From contig NW_020312083.1 in assembly GCF_002999335.1 (NCBI RefSeq), positions 43,442 through 107,441 on the forward strand: DNA of 64,000 nucleotides, given 5' to 3'. Shown piece by piece: positions 35,601 to 46,799 of the stretch. How positions within the stretch are numbered: the stretch's first letter is position 1; each line of letters begins with the position of its first letter. This DNA is from Cyclospora cayetanensis. Lineage: Eukaryota > Apicomplexa > Conoidasida > Eucoccidiorida > Eimeriidae. The notes under the pieces are model-generated. The model was given only the letters and a program-made list of their open reading frames with translations, searched no databases and was not told where the DNA came from. The translations under genes were made by a program, and so were the position numbers.

Positions 35601-38600
35601 AATAGGGGGAGGGGGGGGGGGTCGTTTGCTGCTGACTCGCCGTAAGGCGCTGCTGAAGCTGCAGACGCCTTTGCTGCCACGTCCTCTGCAGCCTGCTGCT
35701 GCAGCAGCCTTTGCTGCTGCAATCTTGCGGGAGAAGTCTGCGCAGCTACGCGTCCAGCAGCAGCAGCAGCAACCTCTTGTTGAGAGAGGGCGCGTTCTTC
35801 TCGGATACGTCAGTGAGATTCGGTGGCTGCCTCATGCAGAGCAGCAGCAGGAGCAGCACGTGACATTGCGTTTCTTTGGTCCCTTCAAGGCGATATTGTC
35901 GCAAAGCGATCTCCGTGCTGCCCAAGCGACGGGGGTGGAGTTCAAGCTTGGAACCCTCGTCAAAGTAAGGCTCAGATGCGCGTCTGCCCTCGAGATATAT
36001 ATATATATAAACTACAGCAGGAGGAAAGCGGAGGGGGTGGGGGAGGGAGGAAGAAAAGGCCTTAGGTGCAGCGCAATGCAGCGCAATGCAGTGCAGTGCA
36101 GTGCAGTGTAGAGTGGGGAGGAAAGGGGGAAAAGGAAGAAAAGAAAGGAAGAAGTGGAAGGGGAGAAAAGAAAGGAGACATACATGGTTGTGGCTACTGC
36201 ATATCCAATGCGTGCTGCAACTCGATTTTTCCCTGCTTCGCCAGTGTGTGTTTTGACATGGCGGTTGGATTGCAGATGTTGTCGTGTCTCGGCATGGGAG
36301 ATGTCTGTGTGCATGCAGGTAGCTGTAACATCCGTGAGTCTCCATCGCGGTACATTAGAGGTTACTACTGACATCAGTGGGGCAGCAGCCGCTGCAGCAC
36401 GTGGCGAGGAGGAGAGCAGCAGCAGCAGCAGCAGCAAGACACTCTCCGTGGGAACACTTCTTCCCGGTAGCTCTGTGCGTGTTGTATCGGTGCATGAGAA
36501 CGGAGTCTTTCTTCTGCTGCTTCGCCATCGCGAGAGCTTTCCAAAGCAGCAAGAAGAGGTCGCGGGCAGCTGTCTTGCCTTCGTTCCTACGCTGCACTTG
36601 GCAGATGAAGTAGCTGTGGCAATCCAGTTGCAAAAGCACCTTGAGGTTAGTGAAGGAGGCGTGTGCGTTGCTCGCTGGAGATGCATGCGCGCCGGTTGCC
36701 TTTGCTAGCCATTCGTGTTGTTATTATTGCTGCGTTGCTGCCGTCGCTCTTGTTGTTGTTGTTGTAATTGCTGCTGATTTTCTTATTGTTGTTGTTGAAG
36801 GGGAATAGTGAGGCTGGGAGGCCATGCGCGCGCTTCTTGGTGGCAGTCTCTGGAGGCTGCTCTTCTCTCTCTCTCTCTGCGTCGTCGTGTGGAGGGGTGT
36901 TGTCTGTCTGTCTGTTTTTCTGTCGGTGCAGGTGGGGGAGGCTTTGCCGTTTGAGTCCGTTTGCATTGCTGGAGCATATGCAGTTTCTCCGGGGAAGGTT
37001 CTTCGTTGGGCAGGTGATTCGGGCGAGAAGCGCAGGAAGAAGAAGCGTGGCAGTAGTAGTAGTAGCAGCAGCAGCAGCGAAGACATTGACGACGCAGTTG
37101 CATCGGCAGCCATGCGGCTGCAGGAGCACCTGCAGCAGCAGCAGCAAAAACAGCAGGGTGTTCATCAAATTCGAGATCTGTGTCTTCTCAGCTGCAAGCC
37201 GTCGCTCTGCAGTACGTGACTGATGACTGTTGCAGTTTAGAGGGAGAAGGAGATAGGAAGGGGATGCGGAGCTGCTGAGCGTCGTGTGCCTTGGTAGAGC
37301 CTAAGAGACGTATGCTTTTTGGCTTCACTGCGGCAGCTCTTAGTCTGAAGTGCTTAGGTGTGAGCGCGTTGCAGCAACTGCGTCTTTTTGCGGGGTGTGG
37401 CGAGTGCGGCTTGCAGCATCTTCTCGCGCGTCTGGCGGGAGTGGAGGAGACGGCGAGGGGAGTCAGGGGGGGAGATATTTTGCTCGCAGCAGTGCAGAAT
37501 TGCAGCGTTTGCATGCAGCAGCGGGGTCTGCGCCTCTGCTGCTGTGGGGATACGTGAAGGAGGCTGCGGCTTTCGGCGTGTACGTCGCTTTAGGAGCTTT
37601 GCATGCGCAGGCAGTGTGCCCCTATCGCCATCTGGCGACGGAGTTCATTGCTTCTCAGGAGCATCTCAAGCAGCGACTGCCCTCCGGTTTGACGGTGAAG
37701 GCGGCTCTGCTGCCGCAGCAGCAGCAGCAGCAGCAGAGGGGGGGGCACATCGTGGAGTTGCGTCATCAGAAGATCAACAAGCTCCTCAGGGAGCAGACGG
37801 AGACTTCGGCGTTGGCTGCGCTGGCGCTGACTACGCTTCATGGAATTCTCCAGCAGCGGGCAGCGGCAGAAGCTGCCGCAGAGGCTGCAGCTCGACAAGC
37901 TCCTTGTGGGTGTTGCGCAGCCTTGCAGTCGGGCGCCTTGCTGCGATGCACATTGGAGTCGTTGGAGGCTCACGGGGGAAGTCTGCGCGTTGTCGGGTGC
38001 TCCCGCAGCTCTGCCTGCATGTCTGTGCTTGTGCCTTCTGCTTTCTTGCCGCTCGAAGTGCAGCAAGGGCAGCAGCAGGAGCAGAGCGGCGAGGAGGAGC
38101 AGAGCGGCGAGGAAGAGCAGACACAGTCCTTCGAGTGCCTGATTGTGGCTGTTGACAACTGCAGCAGGCAAGCCTTTGGGTGCTGCTGCGTGGATGTGCT
38201 GCAGCCCTTCCTTGAGTTGCGCAAGGAGGTGCAGCGGCAGCAGCAGCGGCAGCAGGGAGGCAGCACGAACGTCCGCTGCTGTCTAGACACTAGCGCTGCG
38301 GGAGACAAGGCCGTGTCTGCACAAAAGCGGCAAGCGGCAGCAGAAGTTGTGGAAGTGCGTCTGCTGTCGGAGAAGAAAGTGCCACGAGGGGCGTCTCAAG
38401 GAGACGACACCGTGTGGGATTGGCAGAAAGACGCTTTGCCAGCGGCGCTGGTTCGCCGCTTGCAACAAAGGCTGATGGCAAGACAGAACCAGCAGCGGGA
38501 GCATCCAAGCGTTCCAAGTAAAGGGTACCTTGCAGCAGATATGGGTTTGCTTGCGATTGCTGCAGTCACGGCAGAACGGATCTCGATCTCGATTGGCGAC

Positions 38601-38748
38601 GCTCCTGCGCTGAGCCTCCAACTTCCACTCTTCCTCTTGACGTTCTCCCCAATTCGCAACAACGAGCAGCAGACAGCCTCTGGCCGCTCTGCGCAGCTCC
38701 TCGTTGGCTGCACCCTCGATTTCTGCGGTTCCATAAGTCTGTCACCCT

Positions 38749-38784
<36 letters not shown>

Positions 38785-41700
38785 AGGCTCTGCCGTCGCT
38801 GATACTGCCCCTCTGCTGCAGGTCTCGTGAGGACGTGCAGCATGCGGATACACCTGGTAGTCGCCTTGCTGCTGCAGCCTTAGGAGGATCGCCTTTCCTG
38901 AAGCAATTTGCAAGGCAGCAGCAGCTGCTGCAGCCTCTCGCGGAAGCTCCCACTACAGCGGCAGATCTGCGTGTTGGCGCCGTTGTGCGTTGTCTGCTCA
39001 CGAGAGTAACGCCATCAGCAGCAGTTGCCACACTTGTGGGCTCGCGCGTCGCTGCTCGGGTGTACATACACCCGAGCGATGCACTGCCCCCTCTGGCAGA
39101 CGCCGCTCACCAGCATCAGGAGATCGCATGGCTTCCACCGCCACTAGCAGACAAGGAGGCGCTCCCCCCTTCTCCGCTGAACCTGCTGAAGCCGCAGCAG
39201 GAAGTCTGCGTCCTCATCCTTGCCGTGCATCGATTCAAGTGCAACAGCAGCGAGAGCGAGAGCGAAAGCGAAGATGAGGAGCACGAGAATGGCGACATTC
39301 TCGCGTCTCTCCGCAAGCCTGCAAAGGAAGTTGTCGTCATTAGCGCCGGACTCTTCAAACCGCAGACACCCCCAGCAGCTCTCAGGAAAGGAGAATCTGA
39401 GACAGTCAAGATGCCAAATCCGAGGAAGAGGCGCGGTGCACTTGAGAAGGAGCAACAAGAAGAAGAGCAGAAGCGACAGGAGGCGCAGCCTTGCGAAGCC
39501 GAATGGGGTATTATTGAAAAGACTTTGGCAGGCCATATATTCGTGAGTTGTGGTTGGAGCAGCTGGAAAGGGCAGGAGGAGCTGCGCAAGCTCCAGCAGC
39601 AGCATCCCCCCCAGGATCTGCAGCAGCGCCACCAGCAGCATCCGAGACGGAGAGGCTGCGTGTGTCTCTTGGACGCGTCTTCGGATCGGCAAGCACTTCG
39701 AAATTTTCGAGCGACTTTCACCGAAGGCTCTATGATTCTCTTGCGTGCCTTACCCACCTTGCGGTGCAAAGATACTGCTCTAGCCGATGCTGCCGCAGAC
39801 ACTGCTCCCCTACCTGACACGGGAGATGCTCGCCGCTTTCTCGTGGTAGGACCTCTTCCCTCTGAGCGCTTTCCTCCTCCCCCGCGGCAGCAGCATCGAA
39901 CGGCTGAGCAGCAGCAGTCGCAGCAGTCGCAGCAGTCGCAGCAGTCGCAGCAACGTCCACCGTCTCTGGTTCAGCAGAATCTCTTGTTGGCACCTCGTGT
40001 GTGTTCTGCTGCCTCTGCACTTCTTCCCAAGGAGATCGAGGTAGGAGGAGGGGCGCACATATTGCACGACGTTTTTTGCCGAAGACATGCTTTGCCACGC
40101 ATGAACCCTGCGAATTCGTCAGCACGAAGCAGGGGGAAGTCGTGCGGTCGTATGATCGCAAGTTGCGTCGAAAAGGGAGGGAAGGAGGAAGGGAGGACTG
40201 GGGGGAGGCTTGCGCTCATGAACAGCGCGCTAGACGAGGTGCAGCGTCTTGGACGTTCTTCTCGCATCTTTCTGTGGCTGTGTGTGGATTGGTGTGGGTA
40301 TGCGTCACAGCAGCCATTCGACTCGGTTAAGGAGGCGCTGCTAGGTGTGCAGCGATGGCGATTTCCTGAAGGGATCTGTTGCGTGGGCCGCATACAGCAG
40401 CTGCTGCGGCCGCCTTTTGGGGTGTCTGTACAGCTGACGCAGCTCTTGCTGGCATCAGAGAACGGCGAGCGGGCGTTGCGGATCCCTTTGCTGGCCTCTG
40501 TACACCTCACGGAGCTGACGGACGAGTGGATATCGCAGCCTCTGCAGCGTCTGCAGCTGGCAGTGGGGCAGTTCGTTAAGGTGAAGGTGCTTCCGCCGTT
40601 GCCTAAACGGGAGCAACAGCAGCAAGTGCAACACATGACGCTGCAAGCCTCCCTGAGGCAGCAGATCATTGAGGGCACCTCCTCAGACATGCAGGAGAGG
40701 ACGTCTGCACCACAGCATTCGAAGAAGTCAGCCTGCAGACCTGAAGCGATTGAAGCGATCCAGGTGAGCCTTGGTGCTGCATTGTTAGACAGACGTTGTA
40801 CAGCTTACCGTGCGGCGCGAGTTGTCGTTGCTTGACTTTTTCGCATGCATGCATGCATGTCTGTCTGTCTGTCTAAGTTTCGGATGGGGATATGTGTCGT
40901 GTGAGCAAGCGCGTGCGTGGCTGCTGCTGCGACTGCAGAAGGGCGATAGCTTGCCGGGTTTGGTGGTCTCGAGCGGCAGCTCAGGCATCTTCGCTGCGCT
41001 GAGTCGGAGTCTCACCGTTCGCATCCGTCTGCAGCACGCCAGTGCGCCTGCGGAGGAAGAGGCGTCGCGAGACGAAAGCAGCGGCCTGCTGAGCCTCGAC
41101 GAGTTGAAGGAACGTTTCCCACCTGGCACCTTGCTGCCAAGAATTCACATTCTTTCCGTGGATTACGTAGCGCAGCGGATCGAGGGTTCGCTCCGGCCCG
41201 CTGGCGCTGCCTCCGCGGCACGCAGCTGTACAGACACCGCAGCAGCGCTGAAGGGGCGTCGGACGGCGGGACGGAAGACTCTGCTGCTGCATCGGTACCA
41301 AGGCGGCTCGACGGCGGGATCCGCAGACGGCGTCAGCGAGCTGGAGAAACTGCGCCTCCGACTTCTGCAGTGTATCTGCAAGGGGCAGATCGTGGAGGGC
41401 ACTGTGCGGCGGGTTGAGAGCTATGGGATCTTTGTGCGGGTGTCTCTGTTCGACCACGAGGCGGGAGACAGCGAGGGGCCAGTTGTTGCCTTTCTGAAGG
41501 AGCAGCAGCAGCGGAAGCAGGGAAAGAAAAACGACGCCGCCGCCGTTCTGGAGCAAGTCAAAGCGCTCCAGTGTGTGGCTATTGATGCCCTCTGTCCTTC
41601 CTCGCGTCTGGGAGCTCTTAACCCTCAGGAAAGAGCTCGACGACTCGCCTTTTTGAAGGAGGGCGACCTCGTGCAGGCACGCGTCTTGTCAGTGCAGCCC

Positions 41701-44700
41701 ATCAAAGTGTCGCATCGCGATTCAGCAGATCTGGAAGCTGCAGAGCAGGCGGCAGCCGATGCCAAGAGCCTCCAGACTTGGCCCTCTATCCGCGTGGAGC
41801 TGTCGCTAGATCCTGCTGACTTGCCGCCATTGCCGCTGGAGGACGGGCAAGAAGACGCAAAACATCCTGCATCTCTAGCAGCCATGGACGTAGAAGATGC
41901 TGACTGCGCGGTGGGTGCTGCTTCGGTAGTGTCTGCTGGGGGTTCTTTGGCGCAAACGTCAAGGCAGCGAGACGCTGGTGAGTCAGCAGAAGCAGAGGCT
42001 GCGGCAGGTGCTGATGCCCTTAGCGATAGCGATGTCGAGGATGACGCGCTTGCACCAGAGCAGCAGCAGCTGCTGCAGCTGCAGCAGCACAAGCAGCAAC
42101 AGGTGTGGGGTTGGGAAGAGGCGGTCACGGCAGACAGCGACGACGGCTCTTCAGACGATTCAGATGAAGAAATAGATGCAGACAAAGACGCAAACGCTGC
42201 AAAGAAAGGGAAACTCAGCAAGCGTGACAAACAGCGGAAACGCGTAAGCAGTCTGTTTAGGACGCAGTTCATAGAATAACTTGCGTATTCCGTGGCTGTG
42301 TAGCTTGTGGGCTGCTTGCGCTGCCTCCCTCGCCGGCCTGTTGCATGTAGCCGCAGAGCACTGCTGCATGTAGGTGCAGAGCACTGCTGCATGTAGCTGC
42401 AGAGCACTGCTGCATGTGGCTGCAGAGCATTGCTGCATGTAGCTGCAGAGCATTGCTGCATGTAGTTGCAGAGCACTGCTGCATGTAGCTGCAGAGCACT
42501 GCTGCATGTAGCTGCAGAGCACTGCTGCATGTAGCTGTAGAGCACTGCTGCATGTAGGTGCAGAGCACTGCTGCATGTAGCCGCAGAGCACTGCTGCATG
42601 TAGCTGCAGAGCACTGCTGCATGTAGCCGCAGAGCACTGCTGCATGTAGCTGCAGAGCACTGCTGCATGTAGCTGCTGCTCGTATGATGCTTGATGTGCC
42701 GTGTTGCTGCAGCGGGAGCTGCAGGAGAGCGTTGAGGCTCTCGAGGCTCAGCAGCAGGAGCAGCAGTGGACAGAAAATCCACAAAGCGAAGTTGATTTCG
42801 AGAGGCTCTTGTTGATTCATGGAAACGCTGCGGCTGTTTGGATCAGGTGCGTCTTGCGAAGGGACGGCCTTGCACGTGTGTCTCTCTCTTCGCCTTGTGC
42901 CTCGTCGCTCTTTTGTCTCTGCAAGAAGGGCCAGTAGCTCCGGATAGAGAACGTTATTTTGATGTTGTGCTCTTGCTATGCTGCTGGATATCCGACAGCT
43001 TCCTCTGAAAATCGCCATTTTTTCTTCCCGCGGGAAGGCAGCATGCGCACTCTGTCCCCTGTGGCTTCTATTTGTCGGTGTCTGCCAACCCCCTCTCCGC
43101 CTGTGCAGCTATATGGCATGGTATCTGAAGCTGGGTGAGGTTGCCAAGGCGCGAGCCGTTGCGGAGAGGGGCATCAAGCAAGCCTCCTTCGCGTCTGAGA
43201 GCGAGCGCTTCGCCGTGTGGATGGGCTACCTCAACTTGGAATGTTTGTTCGGCAGCAAATTCAATGAGGCTTTCAAGAGGTTAGCCGAAGACTCCGAGAC
43301 GTTTCTTCCCTCGAGCACATCAAGGCTCCGGCTGAAAAGGGGGAGCTCATGTCGCTGCCTTCTTCGTCAGCCTTGTCCTACTTGCCACAGCGGCACTCCC
43401 TGCTGCCAGCAAGTGGCCATAGCCTGCTGCTGAATGCTGTTGATAAATACTATATGTATATATATGTGTATGTGTATAGCGGCTGGCTCCCGTGTTTTGC
43501 TTGCCGGGCTGCCTGGAGCATGGGCGTCTTGTTTCTGCTTGTTTTGCGACTGCCACAGAGCTCTCCAGTACTTGGACCCCAAGCAGGTGTACTACCAGGG
43601 AAGCTTTGTACTGGAGAAAGCCAACAAAATTACTGAGGCCATTCAGACTGTCATAGAGGGCTGCAGCAAGTTCCCCGAGTCGTACAAGGTGCGTTTCTCT
43701 TTGCATGCGCTGTATACAGATGAATAATGTATATATATATATATCGTTGAACTGCCTGTTTTTATGATATATATATATTCATACATCGTTGAGCTGCCTG
43801 TTTTTATGATATATTTATTCATACATCGTTGGGCTGCCTGTTTTTATGAGTCTGTGCGCTGCCACTTACGAAGGCTTTTGTATTGGTAGAGCTCTGTAGG
43901 TAGTAGCGTAGTTAGAGGAGCGTGGCAGAGGAAGGGGCCTCCGCGCGCCGAGAAGCTTTTTGTACGGAAGCTTTTTCTACAGAAGCATTGTAAAAACATG
44001 CATGCAGGTTCAGAGCGACAGCAACCGAGCGAGAGCTAGATCTAGAGAACTTTTTGATCTTTTCAGGCGATATGTGCGCGCGGGCACCATGTGTCAGTGC
44101 TTGGTTTTGATGTGTTTTTCCTCAGATGTGGCTCCGTGCTGTGAGTCTTCAATTTATCGCCGGCAAGGACCCTGCGGGAGGTCGAGGCACTATGCTGAAA
44201 GCCCTCCACCGTCTCCCCCGCCGCAAGCACATCAAATTTGTCTGCTCTTGCGCGAGACTTGAGTACCACTACGGAACTCCGGAGCGGTGCGTCTGCCTGC
44301 CCTTTCTCTGCTCTGTCTCAGAGTGGTCTTTCGATAGCTGGCTACAGTTCGATAGCTGGCTGGGCAGGCCGCTTGCCTGTATACAAGGCGTGTCTCTAGC
44401 GTGCCTCTAGTTGCATGTATGCGTGGAAACGTCGCGCCTCTCCGAGTTTCCCCGGACTTGAGAAAAGGCGCAGCGCTCCTACTCGTGACTGTGCACACCC
44501 CGGCAGGGTGCGTCATGGTTGGCTGGCTATCCCCCTGTCAGTGTTGCTTTTTGCAGGGGTCAAACGTATTACGAGAAGCTTCTCGCGGAGCATCCCAAGA
44601 GGACTGACGTGTGGTGTCTGTACCTCGATCAGCACATTTCCCTCTGCACGCCCCCCCGCCGCGAACCCTCTACGCCGGAGCCTGTCCGCCTCATATTCCA

Positions 44701-44875
44701 GCGAGCCATTTCGCTGCCTCTGAAACCACACAAAATGAAGTCGCTCTTTGCCAGGTGGCTTGCCTTCGAGCGAAAATACGGAACCCCGCAGACGCAGCAG
44801 AAAGTGCAGCACGAAGCCAGGGAATACGTCCTCCGCGTGGAAGCTCAGCTTCTAACACAAGGAGACAACAGGTAG
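32555..44875 (+). CDS. RRP5: RRP5/PDCD11 ribosome biogenesis protein (S1 and HAT repeats)
   Basis: Nucleolar factor needed for both small- and large-subunit rRNA processing. Exons: 32555-34812, 35265-35964, 36319-36645, 36932-37211, 37298-37357, 37375-40763 (or from 37417), 40939-42243, 42713-42846, 43109-43279, 43559-43688, 44126-44286, 44557-44875. Phases agree, giving about 3,070 residues against 1,700-1,900 in yeast and human; the excess is mostly Gln, Ser and Glu tracts. The start MDAAYQQGDFPRAAPFRK matches the family's FPRG opening. S1 domains include GTLMLGIVAEIHTSELLLQL, LLWGYVKEAAAFGVYVAL, GICCVGRIQQLLRPPFGVSV and GQIVEGTVRRVESYGIFVRV. The HAT array runs over the last five exons: DFERLLLIHGNAAAVWI, YMAWYLKLGEVAKARAVAER, FKRALQYLDPKQVYYQ, GTMLKALHRLPRRKHIKF and YYEKLLAEHPKRTDVW. 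Confidence 0.95.
33028..33117 (+). repeat. 15-base repeat coding QKQHQ units in RRP5
   Basis: Six nearly perfect copies of CAGAAGCAGCATCAG in frame, giving tandem QKQHQ. They sit in the first RRP5 S1 region, inside a loop. Confidence 0.95.
34915..35240. repeat. (TA)n/(TG)n microsatellite in RRP5 intron 1
   Basis: Dense TATATATA and TGTGTATG runs fill most of the intron 34813-35264. Confidence 0.95.
36062..36112. repeat. GCAAT/GCAGT short tandem repeat in RRP5 intron 2
   Basis: GCAGCGCAAT-type and then GCAGT units repeat in the intron 35965-36318, followed by a purine-rich A/G stretch to about 36180. Confidence 0.9.
42340..42680 (+). repeat. 23-base minisatellite in RRP5 intron 7
   Basis: About 14 head-to-tail copies of CACTGCTGCATGTAGCTGCA followed by GAG, with single-base variants (TAGGTG, TAGCCG, TGGCTG, CATTGC). 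It fills most of the intron 42244-42712 and ends about 30 bases before the acceptor. The unit length is not a multiple of three, which fits an intron. Confidence 0.97.
43735..43850 (+). repeat. Short tandem repeat in RRP5 intron 10
   Basis: Three copies of about 46 bases built on TCGTTGAACTGCCTGTTTTT followed by ATGATATAT-type sequence. It lies in the intron 43689-44125. Confidence 0.95.
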
Positions 44876-44879
44876 CCCG

Positions 44880-45545
44880 TCATGCTTGATCGACAGGTGC
44901 AGCAGATATCCACGGGTGTTGGCAAACCCACGCACGCCCCTCAGCTACGCCCTAGCTAGCGGCATATCTGGCTTGCCGTGCAGGTGCAGCAGCACGCTTC
45001 TCTACGATAACACGCTTAACGGGATGGCTGGTCGGTCTGAAAACTCTCTGGTTTCATAGCCTCTTCCCAGACTGCGCCACCAGTGGGCAGAAATAAAAGG
45101 CTTCGTGTGCTGCACAACTTCGCCGATATCGGACGCGTAGCGGAAGAACGTTGCGGTCGGGAGCAGTGTAAGGAGGCAAGGGACAGCGGTAGCTCAAGAA
45201 TGCGGTATTGATACAGCAGCACGGGGGATGGCAGAGATTGGCGCTTTCAACAAGCCGAATGCATTCAGGGTGCGGGAGCGAGACAAGAGAGAAGCCCAGC
45301 AGCAGGACAGCAAGAAGCATTGTATGACGGGAGCTTCATGGACTTAGAGCCTCGATTCGCCTCCCGTTTGTTTCTAAAGTTCATAAAACTACCTGTTCAG
45401 CTTCGGGTGGCTCAGTACTCAAATACGCGCCTTCCTGTAGAAGGTCGGTCGTTTGCTCTTTTAAGTGCAAGCAAGGGACGTCAGCAACGAAAAAGAGGCA
45501 CATAGAAATAGGGGATCTTCGGATGATATACACTTTCGTTGCTGA
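44880..45545. other. Spacer between convergent RRP5 and FABP-like genes
   Basis: No coding frame with support. The character changes here from satellite-rich to satellite-free sequence. Confidence 0.5.
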
Positions 45546-45547
45546 TG

Positions 45548-46799
45548 TCAAAGCTTTTTCAGCCAACGCATGCATTTGATGGGCTCCTTGCCCGTGGGCT
45601 GAAAAGTCCACTGCAGAAAGCCACACAACCGAGCGAAGCACCAGCGCACACTTTGGGTACTCTCGTAAAAATTGATGCACACGAAACATTGTACCTGCCT
45701 CCGGGCTAATTCGATCAATTTCTTAGGTATTGCTCTGCTTCGTTCTCGATCCTGCTGTCTGTCTAAAACGCAACACCGCTCTATCCAACTCGTTCTGTAG
45801 ACTGTTGCTCTGCTTTCTCCGGAGGGCTTTCGCTGACTTTCTGAATGATCGCACAAAGGGTGGCGCTTTTTACATTTTCTGACCGACCTGGAAGAGCATT
45901 ATGAGCCCTTCTAAGGGGTTTGCTTCGAAGGGATCGGTAGAGAAAACACAGCGCGTATCCCACATCACCCCCTTAGGACCCCAACGCTTCTGAATGGCTC
46001 GGCCGTTTAGCCAGACGCAGCGCGTCTCCCATGCGCCGGTGTCGGCGTCCTACAGAACGCAAAGTGAAGCGCAAGAAAAAGCTTGTACTCCCTTATCGGG
46101 AGTTGACGGGATGAGAACAGCGCATTCCTTGCGCCCTCTGTCCATTCAAGTTGTGTTCACATGTGCGTATCAAAGGAGCGAAGACGTGCAAGGACGACCA
46201 GCATGGCATTAGAAACATAGATACAAGCCACGTAAAAGAGAAACCTCATAGGCGCTGAAGCCACTGCATCGTCAGTCAGGAAGCCCAAATGACCCTTTGC
46301 TCTGTTGTGCTGAGACGAGGATACACCCGACTCAATGCAGCAACAAAGGCTGCCAGGTTTCTCCGGTGGTCTGAAAGTTTCGCATGCCATCCGGAAAATT
46401 TTATTTCCTCAGATGCTGTAAAGGTGTTCGTACTTGCACGTCAGGGCGCGCTCACCTGCAATTCGCTGCAGCTGCCATCGAAACAGAATATCCCCTGCTT
46501 GGTGTTTTTGAGGGGCAGGTGTGTGGTGAGTTGAAACGTGGGATATGACGAACTGGCATCCCCAGACGACGTCTTTGAACCTTCGATGGGCTGAACGTCA
46601 GTTACACTGGCGTAGGAGGCCATGACCTTTCTCTTGAGGACTCCAATACCTAGCGCGGCGAGAAGCTCCTCCACGCTGTCGCTCCTCCCCCCAAGAAGAA
46701 GCTGCCAGCTCCCCCGGAAAGCTGAAGGGGTCGTGCAACAAATGCTTCTATAGCTTTCGGCCAAGTCACCTAAGTACACATGCAGGCAATACCTAGCAT
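45548..46799 (-). CDS. FABP-like (calycin) lipid-binding protein
   Basis: Minus-strand exons: 46793-46799 (tentative 7-base exon with ATG at 46799), 46456-46721, 45888-46049 and 45548-45610; phases agree. A further exon starting KVSESPPEKAEQQSTE (about 45785-45840) may lie before the last one. The opening FRGSWQLLLGG then SVEELLAALGIG follows the cytosolic fatty-acid-binding pattern (F-x-G-x-W, then a LGVG-type turn). The run TFQLTTHLPLKNTKQGIF fits the central strands, and IKCMRWLKKL could be the last strand. About 165 residues are predicted, longer than the usual 130. No signal peptide, so probably a cytosolic lipid carrier. Family call is moderate: strand motifs fit, but the middle (GAWETRCVWLNGRAIQKR) is unusual. 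Compact introns, no CAG tracts. Confidence 0.5.

Noticed and set aside
38990..39820. Antisense frames over RRP5 at 37.6-40.7 kb
   Set aside because: Low-complexity shadows of the large RRP5 exon; no domain.
42160..42782. Minus-strand repetitive frame (CSAATCSSALQLHAA-type) or a CRISPR-like array
   Set aside because: The 23-base units are directly abutting with no spacers, and they lie inside an RRP5 intron on the other strand.
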